From contig CAZSEX010000001.1 in the NCBI GenBank assembly GCA_964606065.1, positions 124,001-188,000 on the forward strand: 64,000 nt of DNA, in the 5' to 3' direction. The notes under the pieces are model-generated. The model was given only the letters and a program-made list of their open reading frames with translations. It was not told where the DNA came from and searched no databases. The position numbers were made by a program, and so were the translations under genes. Shown here one piece after another: positions 59,234-64,000 of this stretch (its first letter is position 1; every line of letters begins with the position of its first letter). Origin of the DNA: JAFGHJ01 sp964606065. Lineage in GTDB: Bacteria > Hydrothermota > UBA3072.

Positions 59234-60853
59234 ATGTATAAAAGATTATTTATAATGTTATTGTTACTTCCTCTTTTAATTCTTGGCAATCCGGAAGGCG
59301 AACCGGAATTGACTGATATTGAAGTTGAGAATGTTGATGGTATGACGGAAGTAACATTTATTCTTACAGACTATGCGAATTGCTCCGATTTTACAATGGA
59401 TAATAAAATAGTGATTGACCTTCTTCAGACCAAAAACGCTCTCGACGGCAATTTATGGAATATAAATAGAGGCGGAATTGAAAATATAGCTTTGTCATAT
59501 ATTTCCTCTGCTTCTCTAACGCGAGTGGTTATCCAGCGTTCAGGGGATTTCAGCTATGAGATTTCCAATCCCAGCATGAACACGATATCATTGAAATTGA
59601 ATAGCGAAAGCGGGTATTTCGACCCCTGGAGCACCGGCGAAAAAGTTACCGAGAAACAACAAAAAACTGAAGCGGCAGAGACTTCTTATGAGGAAATAAC
59701 TCAGAAAAGAATTTCAATGAGGTTGGAAAACGCCGACCTGGTTACCACTCTTCGGTCGATAGCTCAAGCCAGCGGCATGAACATTATAGTGGGAGACGAT
59801 GTGCGAGGCGCAATAACTGTAGAATTGGATAATATAGAATGGGAAGAAGCATTAGATTTGGTTCTAAAAACAAAAGGATATACTTATGTTATCGAAAATG
59901 AAGTTATAAGGGTGGGGAAACCAGAGACTTTTGCCAAAGAACAGGAAAATATTGAAATGTCCAAACCAATCAAAAGGAAGGTTTTTGTTCTTGAGTTTAC
60001 CACTCCACAGGAAATCCAGGGTGCCGTAAAGTCGATGCTCTCTAAACGCGGGACAATAGAAGCGGATGTAAGAACAAATTCTATTATTGTAAGCGACATC
60101 GCAATAAAGCTAATGGACGTAGAAAGTCTGGTTAAAGCGCTGGATAAAAAGACCATGCAGGTTGCTATAACTTCAAGGATAGTGGACATCGACAGAACAG
60201 CCGCAAGAGAATTGGGGCTTAAGTGGGATGTGACCAATCTCGAGAGTGTCGGATATAATGTTAGGGGAGATGTCGAGCATGCGACTCCTTCCGGACCCGC
60301 AACCGGTGCTTTTGTTAATGTCACCACGATCCAAGATTGGGGCGCACTCTCCGCCCGATTGATGGCAATGGAGCAGAATCAAAGACTCGATATTACATCA
60401 AACCCGAGAGTTACGACGGTTAATAATAAAGAAGCCACAATTTTTGGCGGCAAGCGATTTGCTATAACCACACGCGATATCAATGGACAGCCTATAACAA
60501 GATGGTATCAGGCCGGAATCGAATTGAAGGTCACCCCTCATATAAATTCAGCAGGTGACATTACGATGGAAATCGGTGTGGAGATGAGCGATGTTGTTCC
60601 GGGAAGCGACAACAGTATCATTACAGAAACTAGCTCGGAGACCGAAACACTTGTAAAAAACGGACAGACTCTTGTAATAGGAGGCTTTTTCACTAAAACT
60701 GTTACAGAGCAGAAAACCGGTGTGCCACTTCTAAAGGATATTCCTCTCCTGGGAATACTTTTCAGTCACACGGCAAAAGAAGAAAGAAAGAGGGAAGTTC
60801 TTATATTTATTACACCTCACATCGTCGAAACTGAATTAGGAAGTAAGATTTAG
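59234..60853 (+). CDS. pilQ: Type IV pilus secretin PilQ
   Basis: 539 residues. Signal MYKRLFIMLLLLPLLILG, one AMIN domain (about 25-130), STN/N0 domain (LENADLVTTLRSIAQASGMNI), one NolW/N1 domain (FTTPQEIQGAVKSMLSKRGTI), then the secretin pore domain ending in VPLLKDIPLLGILFSHTAKEE and EVLIFITPHIVE. It is shorter than proteobacterial PilQ, having one AMIN domain. It forms the outer-membrane channel for the pilus. Its stop is next to the stop of the convergent SprA-like gene. Pilins and motor ATPases are not in this window. Confidence 0.95.
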   Translation: MYKRLFIMLLLLPLLILGNPEGEPELTDIEVENVDGMTEVTFILTDYANCSDFTMDNKIVIDLLQTKNALDGNLWNINRGGIENIALSYISSASLTRVVIQRSGDFSYEISNPSMNTISLKLNSESGYFDPWSTGEKVTEKQQKTEAAETSYEEITQKRISMRLENADLVTTLRSIAQASGMNIIVGDDVRGAITVELDNIEWEEALDLVLKTKGYTYVIENEVIRVGKPETFAKEQENIEMSKPIKRKVFVLEFTTPQEIQGAVKSMLSKRGTIEADVRTNSIIVSDIAIKLMDVESLVKALDKKTMQVAITSRIVDIDRTAARELGLKWDVTNLESVGYNVRGDVEHATPSGPATGAFVNVTTIQDWGALSARLMAMEQNQRLDITSNPRVTTVNNKEATIFGGKRFAITTRDINGQPITRWYQAGIELKVTPHINSAGDITMEIGVEMSDVVPGSDNSIITETSSETETLVKNGQTLVIGGFFTKTVTEQKTGVPLLKDIPLLGILFSHTAKEERKREVLIFITPHIVETELGSKI

Positions 60854-63800
60854 TTAGAAATTAAGCTTTACGTTAAAGGCTCCACCGTAAGTTACAGAGG
60901 ATACGTCAAGTCTTCTGTTGAGGTGATTTGAAAAGTTGATAGTTAAACTGCCGGACACCATGTTTGAAAAATCGTAATTTCCATTTAGGCTAAAATCAAT
61001 GGTTCGAGTGTTGTCGCTTATAGCTTCTTCTCCATAAACATCGGTTCTATAGCTCATGTTATCCTTATAACTAACCGAGGCGTTAAGATAAACCGGTTTG
61101 TCAAATTTAATTCTTGTCAGAAACAGCAATGGGAATCCTGAGGCTGAAGGTTTTAAAGTGTAGTTAAAATTTATTCTTAACCCATTTGTTTTTGTGCGAG
61201 TATTGAGTTTTGAATCGGGATAAATTTTCCTTGAATTATATTGATAGGTTACTTTTACGCCGAGGTCGTTCTTAAAATCCATATTAAAGTTCGGCGATAT
61301 GTTAAACGAATAATCACCTGAAGAAAAAATTTTCTCTCCGAGGCTTTTTGTGTAAGAGGAATCACTGCTCACTGAAACGGAAAAACTCGCACGTCTCACG
61401 TAATTTCCTAAAAAAGGTATATATTTATGCATATCGGGTAAGTCGACATTAATATCGGGAAATGTCAATTGAATGGTTTCTTTTGGGGTTTGAGTGTTTT
61501 TAAGTTGAAGTTCATCAGGTTTTTTTTGCGAAAATTTCCAATTTACTCTTAAATTTAGTTTGGAAAAAGAAAGCCCGGAAGATAGCGAATAACTTTTGTC
61601 AAAATACCCTCCATCGGTTTTTTCTATCTGTTCAAAAAGAGAAGATTCGGGTGAAGTTTCTATTCCATACCTAAATCTATACCCGGGAATACTGTTCAAA
61701 TAAGCAAAAGTTCCATCCTTGCTAAAATAAGCAGAGAATTTTAAAGGAGAAATGTTCCTGGAAAGTCTGGAAACCAGAGGAACCTTCTCGAGTATTGAAT
61801 TCAATTTTAAATCGTTGCTCAGCCTGATTGTTCTTTGCTGACTGCATCTACGAACATCAAGAGAATCCCCGAGAATTCTGGCGTATTCGATTTCATGGTT
61901 CTGTACGAAAGATGTTCTATAGGTTATATTTAGAGTGTTGATTCCTAACTGGTTTGAACGATGAGTGACACTAATTTCTTCGTGTAAAGAAGCGTCCTGC
62001 CCTAAATCGAAAAAAGAGGAGTTTCCCGAAGAAGATTCTCTTTCCCGGAGGTCGTTTTTTGTGGTTAGGGCGTAATCCACGTTTACCCATCTTATTGGTT
62101 CGTAGCTTAAAGTCGCGTAGGAAGTTAATTCTTTTTTTAAAGGCTCATCTATTTTTTCATATAGAGTATCTTTGTAATTATATTTTTCGCTTTCACTGTA
62201 TTCATAAGATGTGTTAAGCCCGATGTCCGAAGGAAGTAAGGAAGATGATTGTCCCGATAAAAAGGGAGAGGGAAGTTTAGGCAATCTCAAACTATAATTC
62301 ACTGAACCGGTCATACTTATGGTTGTATCGGTATTTTTCATGGGAATAAATATTTCGCTTTTTCTGTAAGAACCGCTAAATTTTAAATTATCCACAGTGT
62401 GTTTTAAAAACCAATTATCTGAAGTTGAAGGTCTCGAAAGACTGGCGGTAATATTTTGAGAATAGTTCTGGTCTGTAAGAGATTCCGATTCTTCAAGCGG
62501 TAGAATAACATCGGAGTTTGTTCGGTAAATAGGAGTTCCAAAGCTTTCTCTTACATTATAAGAAATCGGAAAACTGATTGCTTTGTTTAAAAATTTGCCT
62601 GCGTCGGTTGTTATCATGAAACCCTGAGAAACCACTTCTCTGTCTCCCAATTCCCTTAAAGCGTCCAGATTGCTTTTGTAATTAGCGGATTTTCTGCTTG
62701 TATTGTAAGATAAACCCGTTATAAGGTCTCCTACATTCGTAGATATCGATAAATCGATATTACTGCCGAGTCTATTATCCGCTCCTTTGAGAATTATATC
62801 ATCGATTAAAACCTCGCCTCTAAATGTTTCTGAAGTTTTATTCGCCACTCCGAGATGTAAAAAAGCAATACTCTGCAAAGAGGGATTCCCTTTAAGGGAA
62901 TATTTTCCCTGTAACGTGTCATTGTCGATTTTTAAATTTGTCAAACTATCGAAAAAGACTTGAATGGTATCCCAATTGTCCTTATAAGCGAAAGTGTTGA
63001 ACTGGTAATAATTTAGAGAGTCGGTGAGAAGTCTGATAAATACTTCGGCGGAATCACTCGTATTTTCTTTAAATAAAGTGGTATAAAGATTTAATTCTTT
63101 ATACAGACGAAAATCATAACCTCTTCCGCTACCCGGTAGAGGCAACTCGAGATAATTTTCTATAAGACAATAATTATCCGTGAGCAAGGAATCGATTTGT
63201 AAAGATATCGATTGTTCCTTTTGGTAAGTGTAGCTTCCGGGTTCTCTTATCAACTCTACCGGATTTATATAATCCTTATCTTCACGAGTGTTTCGAAAAC
63301 CAACTTCAAAGGAACCACCGGATGAATTTCTCGAGTTATTAGAAACAAGCCGTACACCCTTATCTCTCCACTTGTTACCGACAATATCTATCTTTCCCAG
63401 GATGATTCTTGTGTTGCCATTCATGCCTCGGAGCCATAATCTTGTATACTCAATGCTTTCAAAAGAAGGATTCCCTATTTTCTCAAAAGCGGATGAATCT
63501 TTAAGGGGCAGGGCATAAACTTTCCATCCGTTTAATCCCTCCTTTGATAAATAATCCGGGGAGGAAAGATCTATTTTATACCTGAAAAAACTGTTTTCTC
63601 GATTGAAAGTATAATCCCCATTTAAGTCTTCTGAATCTAATCTTTGGTTTCCTTCTTTATTATGCGTTTTTAATGAATCGGCAAAAGTTTTGGGAAGAGG
63701 AACACAGTCATCAATACCGTAATCATAATTATCTGTATCATATACCCAATCGCTGTCGTTCATTTTGATTCCATCGAGACCTGTATCTTCTTCCTTTTGT

Positions 63801-64000
63801 TGCAAATCGCCGTCCATGTTTTTATCTTCCGTATCCCACTTTCCATTAGGAGCTATAATTGAATCGGCTCCGATTGAGCTTTTCCCCCATCTTATCTGAT
63901 CCTCATCTATTTTATTCCCCATTTCGAATATTATTTCTCCCTCTTCCGCTTTAACCCAAATTTCCAGAAAATTTTTCTGTGAAAAATCATACTCCGAATT
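60854..64000 (-). CDS. SprA-like giant outer-membrane protein, C-terminal part
   Basis: The frame is open to the window end, so about 1,048 C-terminal residues are seen; the start lies beyond 64000. FLEIWVKAEEGEIIFEMGN followed by KIDEDQIRWG and the Asp-rich NMDGDLQQKEEDTGLDG match SprA of the type 9 secretion system, where repeated FLEFW...G.ISED and DTGLDG blocks alternate. The rest is a long series of aromatic beta-strands, as in the 36-strand SprA barrel. SprA exports large surface proteins and gliding adhesins in Bacteroidetes. A more distant SprA-like role is possible, since no other T9SS gene is in the window. Confidence 0.82.
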   Translation of the reverse strand, partial: NSEYDFSQKNFLEIWVKAEEGEIIFEMGNKIDEDQIRWGKSSIGADSIIAPNGKWDTEDKNMDGDLQQKEEDTGLDGIKMNDSDWVYDTDNYDYGIDDCVPLPKTFADSLKTHNKEGNQRLDSEDLNGDYTFNRENSFFRYKIDLSSPDYLSKEGLNGWKVYALPLKDSSAFEKIGNPSFESIEYTRLWLRGMNGNTRIILGKIDIVGNKWRDKGVRLVSNNSRNSSGGSFEVGFRNTREDKDYINPVELIREPGSYTYQKEQSISLQIDSLLTDNYCLIENYLELPLPGSGRGYDFRLYKELNLYTTLFKENTSDSAEVFIRLLTDSLNYYQFNTFAYKDNWDTIQVFFDSLTNLKIDNDTLQGKYSLKGNPSLQSIAFLHLGVANKTSETFRGEVLIDDIILKGADNRLGSNIDLSISTNVGDLITGLSYNTSRKSANYKSNLDALRELGDREVVSQGFMITTDAGKFLNKAISFPISYNVRESFGTPIYRTNSDVILPLEESESLTDQNYSQNITASLSRPSTSDNWFLKHTVDNLKFSGSYRKSEIFIPMKNTDTTISMTGSVNYSLRLPKLPSPFLSGQSSSLLPSDIGLNTSYEYSESEKYNYKDTLYEKIDEPLKKELTSYATLSYEPIRWVNVDYALTTKNDLRERESSSGNSSFFDLGQDASLHEEISVTHRSNQLGINTLNITYRTSFVQNHEIEYARILGDSLDVRRCSQQRTIRLSNDLKLNSILEKVPLVSRLSRNISPLKFSAYFSKDGTFAYLNSIPGYRFRYGIETSPESSLFEQIEKTDGGYFDKSYSLSSGLSFSKLNLRVNWKFSQKKPDELQLKNTQTPKETIQLTFPDINVDLPDMHKYIPFLGNYVRRASFSVSVSSDSSYTKSLGEKIFSSGDYSFNISPNFNMDFKNDLGVKVTYQYNSRKIYPDSKLNTRTKTNGLRINFNYTLKPSASGFPLLFLTRIKFDKPVYLNASVSYKDNMSYRTDVYGEEAISDNTRTIDFSLNGNYDFSNMVSGSLTINFSNHLNRRLDVSSVTYGGAFNVKLNF

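Noticed and set aside
1..64000. tRNA and rRNA genes
   Set aside because: I looked in the intergenic stretches for GGTTC/TTCGA arms and CCA ends and saw no convincing cloverleaf; a tRNAscan run would settle this.

Overview
The window is AT-rich, about 88-90 percent coding, and carries no rRNA, tRNA or CRISPR array that I can see. It looks like a chromosome fragment from an uncultured, Gram-negative, probably anaerobic bacterium of the Fibrobacteres-Chlorobi-Bacteroidetes (FCB) supergroup or a neighbouring candidate phylum. The evidence is lipid A genes (lpxC, fabZ and lpxA as separate genes), many lipoproteins with clear lipoboxes, a SprA-like giant outer-membrane protein, a PurF homologue without the catalytic cysteine (a form I recall from Bacteroidetes), an ectoine-type aspartate kinase, a pyrophosphate-type phosphofructokinase and a minimal SufBC-like iron-sulfur system. 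A run of 100 Ns flanked by an identical 55-mer shows it is a scaffolded metagenome or draft assembly.

Layout. 0-9 kb: CCA-adding enzyme, a lipoprotein, then a long minus-strand housekeeping block (era, a possible 44-codon gene, an EnvC-like LytM protein, holB, ricT, metG, ubiA-like, uppP). 9.3-14 kb: a four-gene minus-strand operon of beta-barrel protein, ECF sigma factor, membrane anti-sigma factor and six-repeat Ig-like protein; this is the best candidate for an undescribed envelope-signalling module. 14.2-17.3 kb: a secreted serpin lipoprotein and two orphan lipoproteins. 17.4-24.8 kb: isoprenoid and lipid A operon (xseB, ispA, DivPAP2, dxs, lpxC, fabZ, lpxA), then deoC and a flippase-like membrane protein. 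24.7-32 kb: YfhO and a GT2 glycosyltransferase, a decayed ferredoxin-type membrane gene, a thiol-redox operon (PDO-like, trxB, glutaredoxin), Mrp/ApbC and a secreted MBL-fold hydrolase. 32.2-37.8 kb: pseudopilin-like protein, DUF58, BatA-like, a PATAN response regulator and an intact M23 peptidase. 38-46 kb: TolB-like lipoprotein, a lipase cut off by a repeat, then aspartate kinase, PPi-PFK, a glutaredoxin pseudogene, a ferritin-like protein, an RNase Z-like protein and SmsBC. This last segment sits between two inverted copies of a roughly 190-bp repeat. 46.4-55.1 kb: hybrid histidine kinase, PurF-like, and an operon htrA - sigma factor (no canonical start codon) - degenerate LytM - thiC. 55.2-64 kb: assembly gap, lipoate ligase, pilMNOPQ and the C-terminal part of a SprA-like protein.

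Functionally the window centres on the cell envelope: lipid A and undecaprenyl supply, type IV pilus secretin, SprA-type translocon, three LytM proteins (only one with an intact zinc site), HtrA, and an ECF sigma system whose anti-sigma factor appears to share an exposed Ig-like domain with the barrel protein of its own operon. Gene packing is extreme: all six convergent gene pairs either overlap, abut, or are about 40 bp apart. The few longer intergenic stretches hold degenerate dispersed repeats or gene remnants.
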